A stretch of 64,000 nucleotides of DNA from an uncultured Clostridia bacterium. GTDB lineage: Bacteria > Bacillota > Clostridia > Christensenellales > CAG-138. Both the position numbers and the translations under genes were made by a program. This document shows positions 42,485-52,358 of the stretch, in pieces. Numbering within the stretch: the stretch's first letter is position 1; the number at the start of each line of letters is the position of its first letter. The notes beneath the pieces were generated by a model, which was given only the letters and a program-made list of their open reading frames with translations, was not told where the DNA came from and made no database searches. The DNA lies in the NCBI GenBank assembly GCA_947168855.1, contig CAMVNO010000005.1, forward strand, positions 152,439-216,438, given 5' to 3'.

Positions 42485-43669
42485 TTACACGATCGGGATT
42501 TTGATCGTCATGTCGGACAGCGGATATGCCGCGCAGGCATGGACGTAGTTGAAATCCTTATCCGCTGCGCGTCTGCCGTCGTTTTCGGGGCAGACGTAGT
42601 ATTCGCCCGAGAGCACCTTTGTGCGGCAGAAGCCGCATTCGCCGCTGCGGCAATCGGTCAGAAGCACGATGCCCGCACGTTCGCATGCCACGACCAGCGA
42701 CTCGTTTGCTTTTGCGGGGATCTCGTCCTTATGGATGCCGCGCATGACGGTCAGCGTATAGGTCTCGTCCTTCTTTTCGACCGGGTAGCCCGCAAACGTC
42801 GTGATGTCCTTCGCCTGTCCGAAGACCTCGAAGCGGATTCGCCGCGCGGGCACGTCAAGCTTTTTGATCTCCTCTCGCAGGAATTTATACATGACCTGCG
42901 GACCGCAGATGAAATAGGACGTGTCGCCCTTCGAGTACTTTTTGATCAGCTCCGCGGTGAGGAAGCCGCGCTCACCCGTCCAGTCGGGTTCGTCGCCGGA
43001 AAGCACGTTGACGACGTGCACGCGGTCGCTTTCGAGTGCCTGAAGTTCGTCCTTTAAGATGATGTCGTTCGACGACACCGAACCGTACAGAATCGTCAGC
43101 TCCGCGTCCATCGTGCCGTTTGCGATCTCCTTTGCCATGGACGCGAACGGCGTGATGCCGACGCCGCCTGCCAGCGCCATGATGTGATGCGCGTCGCGAA
43201 GCGGTTCATAGTAGAACTGTCCGAGTCCCATATTGCCCTTTACGCGATCGCCGACTTTCAGTTCGGTGTTGATGTAATCGCAAATCAGCCCGTCGCCCTT
43301 GCTGCGCCGCACGGTGATCTCGACATACCCGTTCTCCTTCCTTGCCTCGAACGGCGCGGACGAGATCGAATACGGGCGGCACAGAACCTTGCCGTCGAGC
43401 TCGAATGCGAGCGAAATGAACTGTCCCGCATAGAACGGGGGCAGCTTGCCGCCGCCGACCTTTTCAAAGCGCACGGTCTTTGCCGTGGGGCTTGCGGGGC
43501 GGATGTCCGTGACCGCGAGATCCAGCGTGCCGGGATGCCACTCCTTGGCGACGTTGCCGATCGGGTCGACGGTCTCCGGCGTTTCGGAAGCGGTTTCGAA
43601 TGCGTTGAGGCGCGCTTTGGTGACGCGCGACGCGCCGCCGACGTCCTTTAAGAATCCCTTGACCTTCAT
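42485..43669 (-). CDS. NAD(P)H oxidoreductase with ferredoxin-reductase core and C-terminal [2Fe-2S] ferredoxin domain
   Basis: 394 residues. Residues about 45-290 are a ferredoxin-NADP reductase fold: FAD-binding RPYSISSAP, NAD(P) loop ALAGGVGITPFASMAKE, FICGPQVMYKFL. Residues about 300-394 are a plant-type [2Fe-2S] ferredoxin with CRSGECGFCRTKV and a later Cys in YVHACAAYPL. The layout is like phthalate-dioxygenase-reductase or Hcr-type enzymes, passing electrons from NAD(P)H to a partner. It overlaps the preceding gene (ATGA) and lies 9 nt before the 940-residue Fe-S protein gene. Confidence 0.9.
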   Translation of the reverse strand: MKVKGFLKDVGGASRVTKARLNAFETASETPETVDPIGNVAKEWHPGTLDLAVTDIRPASPTAKTVRFEKVGGGKLPPFYAGQFISLAFELDGKVLCRPYSISSAPFEARKENGYVEITVRRSKGDGLICDYINTELKVGDRVKGNMGLGQFYYEPLRDAHHIMALAGGVGITPFASMAKEIANGTMDAELTILYGSVSSNDIILKDELQALESDRVHVVNVLSGDEPDWTGERGFLTAELIKKYSKGDTSYFICGPQVMYKFLREEIKKLDVPARRIRFEVFGQAKDITTFAGYPVEKKDETYTLTVMRGIHKDEIPAKANESLVVACERAGIVLLTDCRSGECGFCRTKVLSGEYYVCPENDGRRAADKDFNYVHACAAYPLSDMTIKIPIV

Positions 43670-45198
43670 TTTGCCGCCTCCTTCTTTTTCATATCGTCCA
43701 GCACGTTCTTCGCGGCCTTTCTGCCGTTCGTGACCGCCGGTCCCATGCCGTCGCCGGAAATCTGGTGCGCGCCGGCGAATTCAAGCCCTTCGATGAACTT
43801 CTCCTCCTCTGCGGTCTGCAGTCTTGCGACGATGTGGTCCTCCATGGTGTGCGCGTAGCCGTAGATGCAGCCGTTCCACATGCCGGTGTAATGCGCGACG
43901 GTCATCGGCGTTTCGATGACGATCTCGAGCACGTGATCCAGAAGGTTCACGCCGTAGTACTTCGACATATCGTCGATCATCTGCTTTGCGACCTCATGCT
44001 TGACGCGGTCGTAATCGTCGGCGGAAACCGTCTTCCAGCCGTCCACGCGCGGCAGCGTCGTGATCGAGAACGAGCAGGTGCCCTCGGGCGTTGCGTCGGG
44101 ATTCGCGTAATTATGGCAGATGCAGGTCAGATAGCGGTACGGTCCGAGCCCCGCAAGATCCTGATACAGCGCTTCGGTGTCCATCGTGTCGCCGCGGAAG
44201 ACGCTGTAATCGTGAATGCCGAGCTCCTCGGCGGACTTGTCGAGGATCATGATGACCGAGAACGCGGTGAGACTCAATCTGCGTCCGTTCACCATCTTGA
44301 TCGCCTTTTTCGGGACCTCGGAGAGCGGTTCGATCATCGAGGTATAGACCTTGTTCGGATACGCCGCACTGATGACGTAATCCGCGTGGATCTCGTCGCC
44401 GCGCGCGGTGCGCACGCCGTATACCTTGCCGTCCTTCACGAGGATCTTGTCCACGTGCTGGCGGTATTCGATCTGCACGCCCATCGCTTCGGCGCGCTCC
44501 GCCATCTTGAGGCTCATCTCATGGCTGAACTTGTGCGGGATATAGGAGCCGTAGCCGATGTAGTCCGCCATCAGCACGGCAAAAATCGTAAACGGCAGGG
44601 TTCTGAAGCCCGTGCCGACGTAGATCCAGTACGGCGCCAGAAGGTCCTGCGCCTTCTGCGGAAGATCGAACGTGTCGATGACCTCCTGCGTGGAATAGCC
44701 CGCGGTCTTGACGAACGCTTCGTGCTTCAGGAGCATCTGCACCTTGCTCATCGGGTGGATCGAAAGCTCGTTGACCGAGTCGAACACCGTGTGGCAGAGA
44801 TTCAGAAGCTTCAGCACTTTCTCATAGGTGCCGGGGACCTCGGCGTCCACTTCCTTTGCGAACGTTTCCAGCCCCGGATGCAGCGTGACCTCAAGCCCCG
44901 GCAGCGACGCGTGGTACGCCTCGGGCACCTTGAGCCAGTCGATCTGAACGCCCATGTCCTCCAGGAACTTGCCGACCTTCAGGCGATTGCCCTCGGGACC
45001 GATGCTCATCATCTCGTGCAGCGCGGCTTCGATCTCGATGCCGCCGCGAACGAAGCTCGTCGCGATGCCGCCGGGCAGGTTGTGGCGCTCGAGCACCAGC
45101 ACGTCCTTGCCCTTTTCGGCAAGCATCAGCGCGGAAGAAAGCCCCGCCAGAGCGCCGCCGATGACGATGACGTCATAATGATCTTTGTAGAATTTCAT
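43666..45198 (-). CDS. Phytoene-desaturase/CrtI-like FAD-dependent oxidoreductase
   Basis: 510 residues from MKFYKDHYDVIVIGGALAGLSSALM (AAGGAG site; the ORF-track start six residues earlier lacks one). The FAD dinucleotide loop GGALAGLSSALMLAEKGKDVLVLE and the following LPGGIATSF resemble the CrtI/carotenoid desaturase-isomerase and NAD(P)/FAD oxidoreductase family; the C-terminus has GDGMGPAVTNGRKAA, the second FAD contact. Substrates in this family are hydrophobic (carotenoids, retinol, lipids). No carotenoid synthase is nearby, so the substrate is unknown. Confidence 0.85.
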   Translation of the reverse strand: MKFYKDHYDVIVIGGALAGLSSALMLAEKGKDVLVLERHNLPGGIATSFVRGGIEIEAALHEMMSIGPEGNRLKVGKFLEDMGVQIDWLKVPEAYHASLPGLEVTLHPGLETFAKEVDAEVPGTYEKVLKLLNLCHTVFDSVNELSIHPMSKVQMLLKHEAFVKTAGYSTQEVIDTFDLPQKAQDLLAPYWIYVGTGFRTLPFTIFAVLMADYIGYGSYIPHKFSHEMSLKMAERAEAMGVQIEYRQHVDKILVKDGKVYGVRTARGDEIHADYVISAAYPNKVYTSMIEPLSEVPKKAIKMVNGRRLSLTAFSVIMILDKSAEELGIHDYSVFRGDTMDTEALYQDLAGLGPYRYLTCICHNYANPDATPEGTCSFSITTLPRVDGWKTVSADDYDRVKHEVAKQMIDDMSKYYGVNLLDHVLEIVIETPMTVAHYTGMWNGCIYGYAHTMEDHIVARLQTAEEEKFIEGLEFAGAHQISGDGMGPAVTNGRKAAKNVLDDMKKKEAAK

Positions 45199-45220
45199 AG
45201 CATTCTCCTTATGCAAAGCA

Positions 45221-45243
45221 GAGGGAGCGATCGCCGCTCCCTC
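45221..45243. other. Intercistronic hairpin in the redox operon
   Basis: GAGGGAGCG-ATCGC-CGCTCCCTC, a 9-bp perfect stem in the 58-nt gap between the two FAD-enzyme genes. No T-run follows on either strand, so it is more likely an RNA-processing, stability or partial-attenuation element than a full terminator. Confidence 0.75.
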
Positions 45244-45256
45244 CGGATTCTGTGTC

Positions 45257-46645
45257 TCAGAAGAACCGTTCCACGAGCTCGCGGGAGTATTCCGCGGTCT
45301 CGTCCATATCGCCGAAGCTCATGATCTCGCCGGCATAGAACGTGTCGTATTTGTCCTGCATCGCCTCGACCTTGTCGTACCAGCCCGCGGCATAGTCCTC
45401 GGAGAAGACATGCGGGAAGTAGTAGACGCTCCACTCGTTGACGACGTTGCTCGCAGGATTGTGCATGATCTTAAGATCCTCGAGCACGGTCTTTCTGCAT
45501 TCCTCATACGGGATCTCCGCGGTGTCCTTATGCTTGCGCAGCGCGTAGGTGGTGATGATCTGATCCTTGGTGTCCTTCCAGCGGCGGTAGTAGACCATCA
45601 GATGACCGAGACGCTCTTTCTGCATGTTCTCGAACACGTAGTAGGAGATTTCCGGATGATCCTCGGGCTTCGTTTCGACGGCAAGCACGTCATAGCGCTC
45701 GTAGTCGATCTTACTGAAGAGCTCCTTCTCGTCCTCACGCGCGTCGAAGTAATCGACCATGCCGACCTGACCGTCCGCGCGCTTGTTCGGGATAAAGAGC
45801 GGCGCGGTGACGATGATCTTGTCGTACTCCTCGACCTCGCCGTTGACGGTGACGTAAACCTTGCCGTCCCTGCGCTCGACCTTTTCGATCTTGCTCGAAA
45901 GTCTTGCCGGGTGCTTGAGGTGCGCGTTCAGCTGTTCCCAGATGTACTGCGTGCCGTTCTGCCACGTCCACAGGTTGACCTTGACAAAGTTCATGCAGGT
46001 CTGGAAATCCAGATATTTCAGAACGTACGCCGCGGGGATCTCGTCGAAATAGCCGTAGCCGAAGGAGGTGTACGGCCCGATCCAGATGTCCTGCGTGAGC
46101 TCGACGCCGTTCAGCTTGCAGAACTGATTGAACGGCAGGCAGAGATCCTTGAGGTTCGGGTTCTCGCCCTTCACCGGCTCGCGCTTTGCGTTCGCCTGGG
46201 AGAAGCCGTCGTAGCGGCCTTCCGCAACGCCGCGGTGACCGTTCACGTCGTAGCCCTTATACTTGGTCTCCAGAAGCTCGCCGAGCTTTTTGACCTGCTT
46301 TTTCATTTTAAGCAGACGCGGGATCTTGAGGATGTTCTTTTTCGGCTCGAAGGGCTCGATGATCTTGCCTTCCTTATTCTTGTAGTTGCGGTTGAGTTTC
46401 GGACCGTCGTGCGTGATGCCGCAGAACTCCTCGACGTCATGGACGGCATAGTAGCTCGGAACGCCCATGATGGCGCCCATCTCGTAGCGGCGACCGTTGT
46501 AGGTCGGGGACCAGCACTTGCCGCCGACGCGGTCAAGGCGTTCGAGGATCGTGTAGTTCTCGTACCCCTTCTTTTCGAGGTACATACCGGCGGAAAGACC
46601 CGCGGGGCCGCCGCCGACGATGCAGATGCGTACATTCTTGTCCAT
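45257..46645 (-). CDS. FAD-dependent amine-oxidase/protoporphyrinogen-oxidase-like oxidoreductase
   Basis: 462 residues after GGAGG. The N-terminus VRICIVGGGPAGLSAGMYLEKKG is a standard FAD-binding loop, followed by RVGGKCWSPTYNGRRYEMG, the GG motif region of flavin amine oxidase-type enzymes. The middle (NGVELTQDIWIGPYTSFGYGYF, VNLWTWQNGTQYIWEQL) is not one I can place. It lacks a signal peptide. First gene of the four-gene redox operon, divergent from the acyl-ligase operon. Reaction unknown; a hydrophobic substrate is plausible from family and neighbours. Confidence 0.8.
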   Translation of the reverse strand: MDKNVRICIVGGGPAGLSAGMYLEKKGYENYTILERLDRVGGKCWSPTYNGRRYEMGAIMGVPSYYAVHDVEEFCGITHDGPKLNRNYKNKEGKIIEPFEPKKNILKIPRLLKMKKQVKKLGELLETKYKGYDVNGHRGVAEGRYDGFSQANAKREPVKGENPNLKDLCLPFNQFCKLNGVELTQDIWIGPYTSFGYGYFDEIPAAYVLKYLDFQTCMNFVKVNLWTWQNGTQYIWEQLNAHLKHPARLSSKIEKVERRDGKVYVTVNGEVEEYDKIIVTAPLFIPNKRADGQVGMVDYFDAREDEKELFSKIDYERYDVLAVETKPEDHPEISYYVFENMQKERLGHLMVYYRRWKDTKDQIITTYALRKHKDTAEIPYEECRKTVLEDLKIMHNPASNVVNEWSVYYFPHVFSEDYAAGWYDKVEAMQDKYDTFYAGEIMSFGDMDETAEYSRELVERFF

Positions 46646-46744
46646 ATAAATTCCTCCAAATTACTTGTGATCGTTCACAGCGTATACAGTATATCGCATC
46701 TCGCTGCAAATTGCACGTTTTTTCCCTGAAAACAGAAAAAATCT

Positions 46745-46773
46745 TTTCAATTTCCCCCCGCCTATGCTACAAT
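46745..46773 (+). promoter_or_regulatory. Predicted sigma-A promoter of acyl-ligase/ACP/thioesterase operon
   Basis: TTTCAA-17 nt-TACAAT, ending 20 nt before the ATG at 46794. The 148-bp space between the divergent operons also holds a minus-strand TATACT likely to serve the redox operon, with a poor -35 box. Confidence 0.5.
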
Positions 46774-46793
46774 ACAGATACGGAGGTGATCCC

Positions 46794-48152
46794 ATGCGGT
46801 TTTCCGGGTTTTCTGAATTGCTTTTCCATTGGGCGAAGCATGCGCCCGACGCGCCTGCGCTGAAGTACGAACAAAACGGAACGGTCGGATCCTGCTCGTT
46901 TTCCGGGCTGTTTGACCGGGTAAAGGCGCGCGCGGATTTGCTCTCAAAGGAACCGAAACACGCCTGCGGCATTCTGGCGGACGGCTCGTTCGACTGCGTC
47001 GTCGAGATCTTCGCGTCCGTGCTTGCGGGGCGCCGCACCGTGCTGCTCGGCGAGAACACGGCGGACGAGGTGCTTTTTGAGCAGGTCAAAGAAGCCGAGC
47101 TCGACGCGCTCTGGGGAGATCCTGACCTGACAGAAGCGCTGGAGTCCGCGCTTTGCGAGCATGCCGAGGGCGGCGAAGGAAAGCTTCTGTTCTTTACTTC
47201 CGGCACCACGAGCCGCGCAAAGGCGGTCGTGCTGACCGACGCATCCCTGATGAGCTCCGCCTATAACGGCGGCGCGCTTCTGCCGCTCTCCCCCGGGGAT
47301 ACGCTTCTTTGCATGCTGCCGCTCGATCATGTGTTCGGCTTTGTCTGCGGACTTTTATGGGGTCTGTCGTGCCGCGCATGCGTGGCGTTGGGACGCGGCG
47401 CGCGGCACTATCACGAGGACTGCGTCTTCTTCCGTCCGACGGCGCTCTCCGCCGTTCCGTCGCTTCTGGGCTTTCTTTTGAAATACCGCGCGCTGAATCC
47501 CGAGCTCAGGCTCATCCTGATCGGCGCGGGCGGCTGTCCTCCGGAGATCCTGACCGCGGCGAAAGCGACCGACGCGCGCGTCTGCTTCGGCTACGGGCTG
47601 ACGGAAACGAGCTCCGGCGTTGCGCTGTCGCTCGGCGAAGGCGATCCCTATGCGATGACCGTCTGTCCGGACGACACGATCACGATCGCGGACGACGGCG
47701 AGGTTCTGATCACCGCCCCCACCTGCATGATGCAGGGCTACTGGCGCAAGCCCGAGGACACCGCGGCGGTTTTGCGGGACGGCGTGCTCCGTTCCGGCGA
47801 TCTCGGCACGATCGGCGACGACGGAAAGCTCCGGCTGACCGGGCGCAAAAAGGAAATCCTGGTGCTCAGCGACGGCACGAAGCTTTACCTGCCCGAATAC
47901 GAACAGGCGCTTTCAAAGGCGCTCGGCGGCGAAGCGGTCTGCGTGCTGCTTGTGAACGATCAGCCGATCCTTGTTCTGGAGGGCGAACCGCACGATACCG
48001 CGGCGGTCTGGGCGAGCATTCGTCCGGTACTGGACGCGCGTGCGCGGAATCAGCAGATCCGCGCGATCGAATACTACGGAAAGCCGCTGCCGCGCACGGC
48101 GAGCGGAAAAATCATGCGTTGGGCGATCCAACGGGAAAGAGAAGGACTATGA
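46794..48152 (+). CDS. AMP-dependent acyl/aryl ligase (ANL superfamily)
   Basis: 452 residues from MRFSGFSELLFHWAKHAPD (ACGGAGGTGATCCC site; the upstream ATG at 46764 has none). ANL motifs: P-loop-like LLFFTSGTTSRAKAVVLT, substrate pocket CFGYGLTETSSGVAL, adenylate motif RSGDLGTIGDDGKLRLTGRKKE and C-terminal lysine LPRTASGKIMR. Such enzymes activate carboxylic acids as acyl-AMP and load CoA or an acyl carrier protein. The ACP gene overlapping its stop indicates it loads that ACP. Somewhat shorter than the usual 500-550 residues. Confidence 0.9.
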   Translation: MRFSGFSELLFHWAKHAPDAPALKYEQNGTVGSCSFSGLFDRVKARADLLSKEPKHACGILADGSFDCVVEIFASVLAGRRTVLLGENTADEVLFEQVKEAELDALWGDPDLTEALESALCEHAEGGEGKLLFFTSGTTSRAKAVVLTDASLMSSAYNGGALLPLSPGDTLLCMLPLDHVFGFVCGLLWGLSCRACVALGRGARHYHEDCVFFRPTALSAVPSLLGFLLKYRALNPELRLILIGAGGCPPEILTAAKATDARVCFGYGLTETSSGVALSLGEGDPYAMTVCPDDTITIADDGEVLITAPTCMMQGYWRKPEDTAAVLRDGVLRSGDLGTIGDDGKLRLTGRKKEILVLSDGTKLYLPEYEQALSKALGGEAVCVLLVNDQPILVLEGEPHDTAAVWASIRPVLDARARNQQIRAIEYYGKPLPRTASGKIMRWAIQREREGL

Positions 48153-48403
48153 CGCGCAGAGAAGAGATCCTGAACAAAACGAGAGAGATCATTGTGGAAT
48201 CGCTGCCCGAGCTCGAAGGCAGGGAGTTCAACGAGGATACCGTGATCAACACCGACACCGGCATCGACTCGATGGGCTTCACGCTGATCATCTGCCGGCT
48301 TGAGGCGGCGTTCAACGTGCGCATTCCGAACCGTCAATGGCAGAAGCTGTCCACGGTGAAGGACGTCGTCGACGCGATCGAAAAACGGATGCCGAAGGAA
48401 TGA
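48149..48403 (+). CDS. Acyl carrier protein
   Basis: 84 residues starting MTRREEILNKTREIIVESLPE, with ATGA overlap with the ligase stop. The phosphopantetheine attachment serine lies in TGIDSMGFTLIICRLE, followed by FNVRIPNRQW. The four-helix ACP pattern is clear. It is separate from any fatty-acid synthase genes and should carry the acyl group loaded by the upstream ligase. It overlaps the thioesterase start by ATGA. Confidence 0.93.
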   Translation: MTRREEILNKTREIIVESLPELEGREFNEDTVINTDTGIDSMGFTLIICRLEAAFNVRIPNRQWQKLSTVKDVVDAIEKRMPKE

Positions 48404-49125
48404 GCGTCTATCAATACGAATACCGCATATTGAGCTCCGACACGGACGCGAACCGGCGCCTTCGCCTTTCGCGTCTTATGACCATGCTGCAGGAGGCGTC
48501 GATCGCGCATACGACCGAGCTCGGCATGGGACGCGAAAAGACGCTGGACCGGGGGCTTTTGTGGATCGTGACGCTCCAGCAGGCAAGGATCGCGCGGCTG
48601 CCCGAATATGACGAGCCGATCCGCTTAAAATCCTGGCCGGGCAAAATGATGCACCTGCTGTTTCCGCGCTATTACCGCATCGAGGACAAAAAGGGCAACG
48701 CGCTGGTCGAGGCGAGCGCGCTCTGGGCGCTGATGGACGAAAAGACGCGCCGCGTCGTGTTCCCCGAGCTGTACGGCGTGAAGATCCGCGGCGTGCATAC
48801 CGGCAGGGAGATCCCGCTGCCCGTCGCGCCGAGAATGCCGCAGGACGGCGAACCGAGCGCGTTTACCGTGCCCTTCAGTTACGTCGACCTCAACGGGCAC
48901 ATGAACAACACGCGCTATTTCGATCTTGCCGAGGACCGTATGCCGAAAACGCTGCATACGCGTCGGCTCTGCGGCGTACAGACGGAATACGCCAGAGAAG
49001 CGAAGGAGGACGAAACGATCCTTCTGAAAAGCGAGGTCACGCCCAACGCCTATCTTTTATCCGGCGAACAGAACGGCGCAAAGCTGTTCCGCCTCATGCT
49101 GACCTACGCCCCGGATCGGGATTGA
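48400..49125 (+). CDS. Acyl-ACP thioesterase (FatA/BFIT-like double hotdog)
   Basis: 241 residues from MSVYQYEYRILSSDTDANRR. Two hotdog halves are visible: the first with LMTMLQEASIAHTTELGMG and GLLWIVTLQQARI; the second with VPFSYVDLNGHMNNTRYFDLAED, the DxNxHxNN catalytic-type motif of acyl-ACP thioesterases. It releases a free acid from acyl-ACP. With the ligase and ACP it forms a closed load-modify-release set with tight ATGA overlaps, beside the divergent redox operon. Confidence 0.92.
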   Translation: MSVYQYEYRILSSDTDANRRLRLSRLMTMLQEASIAHTTELGMGREKTLDRGLLWIVTLQQARIARLPEYDEPIRLKSWPGKMMHLLFPRYYRIEDKKGNALVEASALWALMDEKTRRVVFPELYGVKIRGVHTGREIPLPVAPRMPQDGEPSAFTVPFSYVDLNGHMNNTRYFDLAEDRMPKTLHTRRLCGVQTEYAREAKEDETILLKSEVTPNAYLLSGEQNGAKLFRLMLTYAPDRD

Positions 49126-49188
49126 TCTGCTTTCCCGACGCTCGAAATGCCGACGACAAAAATTGCTGTCCGAAATCGAAAAAAAAGA

Positions 49189-49217
49189 TTGACAAATCAA
49201 AACGGACGGCTTATAAT
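49189..49217 (+). promoter_or_regulatory. Consensus sigma-A promoter of pyrG-glnA-dapF-dapL operon
   Basis: Perfect TTGACA-17 nt-TATAAT. The transcript would have a leader of about 170 nt before pyrG. Confidence 0.92.
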
Positions 49218-49307
49218 GTGTTTCGTGTTTTTTATATATGATATATCGCCGACACGGACTGTGAGGCGAACCGAACCGAATATGCGGCATTTCGATGAAA
49301 TGTCTGA

Positions 49308-49375
49308 AGATGAACGTCAGGCGTCCATCCGCGGGGACATCTCCCCTCGGGCGGGCGCCTCTCTCTTTATGAAAA
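49308..49375 (+). promoter_or_regulatory. Structured pyrG leader, possible attenuator
   Basis: The leader holds GGGGACATCTCCCC nested in a longer imperfect stem between GGCGTCC and GGGCGCC, followed by TCTCTCTTT, shortly before the pyrG ribosome site. The T-run is interrupted, so this is at most a weak terminator or attenuator. The initial transcript does not start with the GGG run known from Bacillus pyrG slippage control. Confidence 0.35.
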
Positions 49376-49391
49376 CAGCGGGAGGAACGGT

Positions 49392-50999
49392 ATGAAAAAA
49401 TACATTTTTGTGACCGGCGGCGTGGTCTCGGGGCTTGGCAAGGGCATTACGGCGGCGTCGCTCGGCAGGCTTTTGAAGGCGCGCGGGTTCAAGGTCGCGG
49501 CGCAGAAGCTCGATCCGTACATCAACGTCGATCCGGGCACGATGAGCCCCTATCAGCACGGCGAGGTCTACGTAACCGAGGACGGCGCGGAGACCGACCT
49601 CGACCTCGGACATTACGAACGCTTCATCGACGAGGATCTGAACCGGTATTCGAACCTGACGACCGGCAAGGTCTACGCGAACGTGCTTGCGCGCGAGCGG
49701 CAGGGCGGCTACCTCGGCAAGACGGTTCAGACGATCCCGCACATCACCGACGAGATCAAGCGTTTCATTTACCGCGTCGGCGAAAAGAGCGACGCGGACA
49801 TCGTGATCACCGAGGTCGGCGGCACGATCGGCGACATCGAGGGACAGCCGTTTTTAGAGGCGATCCGGCAGGTCGGGCGCGAGGTCGGCAGGGACAACGC
49901 GGTCTACATTCACGTCACCCTCGTCCCCTACCTCAAAGCGAGCGGCGAACACAAGTCCAAGCCGACGCAGCATTCCGTGAAGGAGCTTTTGGGCATGGGC
50001 ATCACCCCGGACGTTCTCGTGCTGCGCTGCGACGAGCCGATCACGGACGACGGCATCTTTGAGAAGATCGCGCATTTCTGCAACGTCGACCGCGACTGCG
50101 TGATCGAAAACCTGACGCTCGACACGCTCTATGAAGCGCCGCTGTACCTTGAACAGGCGCATTTTTCCGACATCGTGCTGCGCAAGCTGCATCTTACGGC
50201 GCCGGAGCCGGACCTTTCGGACTGGCGGGCGATGGTTGAACGCGTCAAGCACCCGGAAGGCTCCGTTTCGGTTGCGATCGTCGGCAAATACACGCAGCTG
50301 CACGACGCGTACCTTTCGATCGTCGAGGCGCTGAAGCACGCGGGCTACGCGCGCGGCGTCTCGGTGCAGCTCAAATGGATCGATTCGGAGACGTTCACGC
50401 CGGACGACGTGCAGGACGTCGACGGGATCCTGGTCCCGGGCGGCTTCGGCAGCCGCGGCATCGAGGGCATGATCCGGGCGGCGGGCTTTGCGAGAACGCG
50501 CGGGCTCCCCTATTTCGGCATCTGCCTCGGCATGCAGATTCTGTGCATCGAGTATGCGCGGAACGTGCTCGGCTGGGCGGACGCGAACTCCGGCGAGTTC
50601 GATCCCGAAAGCGCGCATAAGGTCATCGACTTCATGCCCGGACAGAGCGACGAGGTCGACAAGGGCGGCACGCTGCGGCTCGGCAGCTATCCGTGCCTCG
50701 TGCAGCCTAAAACGACGCTTTCCCGCTGCTACGCGCTGGACGCGATCGCGGAGCGCCACAGACACCGCTACGAGCTCAACAATGAATTCCGACAGCGCAT
50801 GCTCGACGCCGGTCTTACGTTCTCGGGCGTTTCCCCGGACGGACGCCTGGTCGAAGCGGCGGAGCTGAAGGAATTGCCGTTCTATGTCGGCGTGCAGTAT
50901 CATCCGGAATTCAAGAGCCGGCCGAACAAGCCGCATCCGCTGTTCCTCGGATTCATCGAGGCGGCACAAAATCATAAAATACAAGGAGAAAAACCATGA
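49392..50999 (+). CDS. pyrG: CTP synthase
   Basis: 535 residues. PyrG makes CTP from UTP, ATP and glutamine. The N-terminal synthetase domain starts [17 protein letters not shown], with [12 protein letters not shown]-like [16 protein letters not shown]; the C-terminal glutaminase has nucleophile [15 protein letters not shown], and the distal YHPEFKSRP. Length is typical. Start ATG follows GGGAGGAAC. It overlaps glnA by ATGA, so the glutamine-using enzyme is translationally coupled to the glutamine-making enzyme. Confidence 0.97.
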   Translation: MKKYIFVTGGVVSGLGKGITAASLGRLLKARGFKVAAQKLDPYINVDPGTMSPYQHGEVYVTEDGAETDLDLGHYERFIDEDLNRYSNLTTGKVYANVLARERQGGYLGKTVQTIPHITDEIKRFIYRVGEKSDADIVITEVGGTIGDIEGQPFLEAIRQVGREVGRDNAVYIHVTLVPYLKASGEHKSKPTQHSVKELLGMGITPDVLVLRCDEPITDDGIFEKIAHFCNVDRDCVIENLTLDTLYEAPLYLEQAHFSDIVLRKLHLTAPEPDLSDWRAMVERVKHPEGSVSVAIVGKYTQLHDAYLSIVEALKHAGYARGVSVQLKWIDSETFTPDDVQDVDGILVPGGFGSRGIEGMIRAAGFARTRGLPYFGICLGMQILCIEYARNVLGWADANSGEFDPESAHKVIDFMPGQSDEVDKGGTLRLGSYPCLVQPKTTLSRCYALDAIAERHRHRYELNNEFRQRMLDAGLTFSGVSPDGRLVEAAELKELPFYVGVQYHPEFKSRPNKPHPLFLGFIEAAQNHKIQGEKP

Positions 51000-52327
51000 A
51001 GCATTATACAAAAGAGGACATCGTCCGCATCGTCAACGAAGAAGACATCGAGTTCATCCGCCTGCAGTTTTCCGACATCTTCGGACAAATGAAGAACGTC
51101 GCGGTCACGCGCTCGCAGATCGAAAAGGTCCTGAACAACAAGATCATGATCGACGGCAGCTCGATCGAGGGCTTCACCCGCATCCACGAGTCCGACCAGT
51201 ATCTGCGCCCCGATCTCAACACCTTTGCGATCCTGCCGTGGCAGCCCGCCATGCACAAGACGGCGCGGCTGATCTGCGACGTCTATAATCCCGACGGCAC
51301 GCCGTTCGTCGGCGATCCGCGCTATGTTCTGAAGCGCACCTTAAAGCGCGCCGAGGAGCTGGGCTACACCTTCAACGTCGGTCCCGAGATGGAATTCTTC
51401 CTCTTCGAGGCGGACGACAAGGGGCTGCCGACCTCGCGCACCGCGGACGCGGCGGGCTATTTCGACATGGCGCCGATCGATCACGGCGGCAACGTGCGCC
51501 GCGAGATCTGCCTGATGCTTGAGGAGATGGGCTTTGAGATCGAGGCGAGCCATCACGAGGTCGCCGAGGGACAGCACGAGATCGACTTCAAGTATGAGGA
51601 GGCCCTGACCGCCGCCGACAACATTCTGACGTTCCGCATGGCGGTCAAGACGATCAGCCAGAACTACGGTCTGCACGCGACTTTCATGCCGAAGCCCGTG
51701 TTCGGGATCAACGGCAGCGGCATGCACGTGAACATGTCGCTGTTCCGCGACGGAAAGAACATCTTCTTTGACCCGAACGGCACAAAGCAGCTTTCCGGAG
51801 AGGCGTACAGCTTCATCGCGGGCGTGCTCGCGCATGTGCGCGGGATGGCGGCGATCACGAACCCGCTCGTCAACTCCTACAAGCGCCTCGTGCCCGGCTA
51901 CGAAGCGCCGTGCTATCTTGCGTGGAGCGCGTCGAACCGCTCGGCTCTCATTCGCATTCCCGCCGCGCGCGGCAGTTCCACGCGCGTGGAGCTTCGCTGC
52001 CCCGACCCCGCCTGCAATCCGTACCTTGCGATCGCGGTCTGCCTTGCAGCGGGTCTGGACGGGATCGAACGTGGCATGACGCCGCCCGCGGAGATCACCG
52101 AAAACATCTACCTGATGACCGAAGCGGAGCGCAAGGCGCACGGCATCGACAGTCTGCCTGGCAATCTTCTCGAAGCGGTCGAGTGCCTTTCCGCCGATCC
52201 GCTGATCGTGAACACGCTCGGCGAGCACGTCTTTACGCATTACACCGAGGGCAAGCGCCGCGAGTGGGACGAATACCGCACGCGCGTGACCGACTGGGAG
52301 CTGAAAAAGTACATGATCGTCTACTGA
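50996..52327 (+). CDS. glnA: Glutamine synthetase type I
   Basis: 443 residues, the length of GSI-alpha enzymes (Bacillus type, feedback-inhibited, not adenylylated). Features: [56 protein letters not shown], and [19 protein letters not shown]. It forms glutamine from glutamate, ammonia and ATP in a dodecamer. It follows pyrG with a 4-nt overlap; no glnR/MerR-type regulator gene is adjacent and the start uses AAGGAG within pyrG. Confidence 0.97.
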   Translation: MKHYTKEDIVRIVNEEDIEFIRLQFSDIFGQMKNVAVTRSQIEKVLNNKIMIDGSSIEGFTRIHESDQYLRPDLNTFAILPWQPAMHKTARLICDVYNPDGTPFVGDPRYVLKRTLKRAEELGYTFNVGPEMEFFLFEADDKGLPTSRTADAAGYFDMAPIDHGGNVRREICLMLEEMGFEIEASHHEVAEGQHEIDFKYEEALTAADNILTFRMAVKTISQNYGLHATFMPKPVFGINGSGMHVNMSLFRDGKNIFFDPNGTKQLSGEAYSFIAGVLAHVRGMAAITNPLVNSYKRLVPGYEAPCYLAWSASNRSALIRIPAARGSSTRVELRCPDPACNPYLAIAVCLAAGLDGIERGMTPPAEITENIYLMTEAERKAHGIDSLPGNLLEAVECLSADPLIVNTLGEHVFTHYTEGKRREWDEYRTRVTDWELKKYMIVY

Positions 52328-52358
52328 GCCCGACCGGATCGGACAGGAGGAAGCAGCC

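Noticed and set aside
41072-43057. 661-residue plus-strand ORF in the redox operon
   Set aside because: Arg/Ala/Asp-rich shadow of two well-supported minus-strand genes; no motif and no ribosome site.
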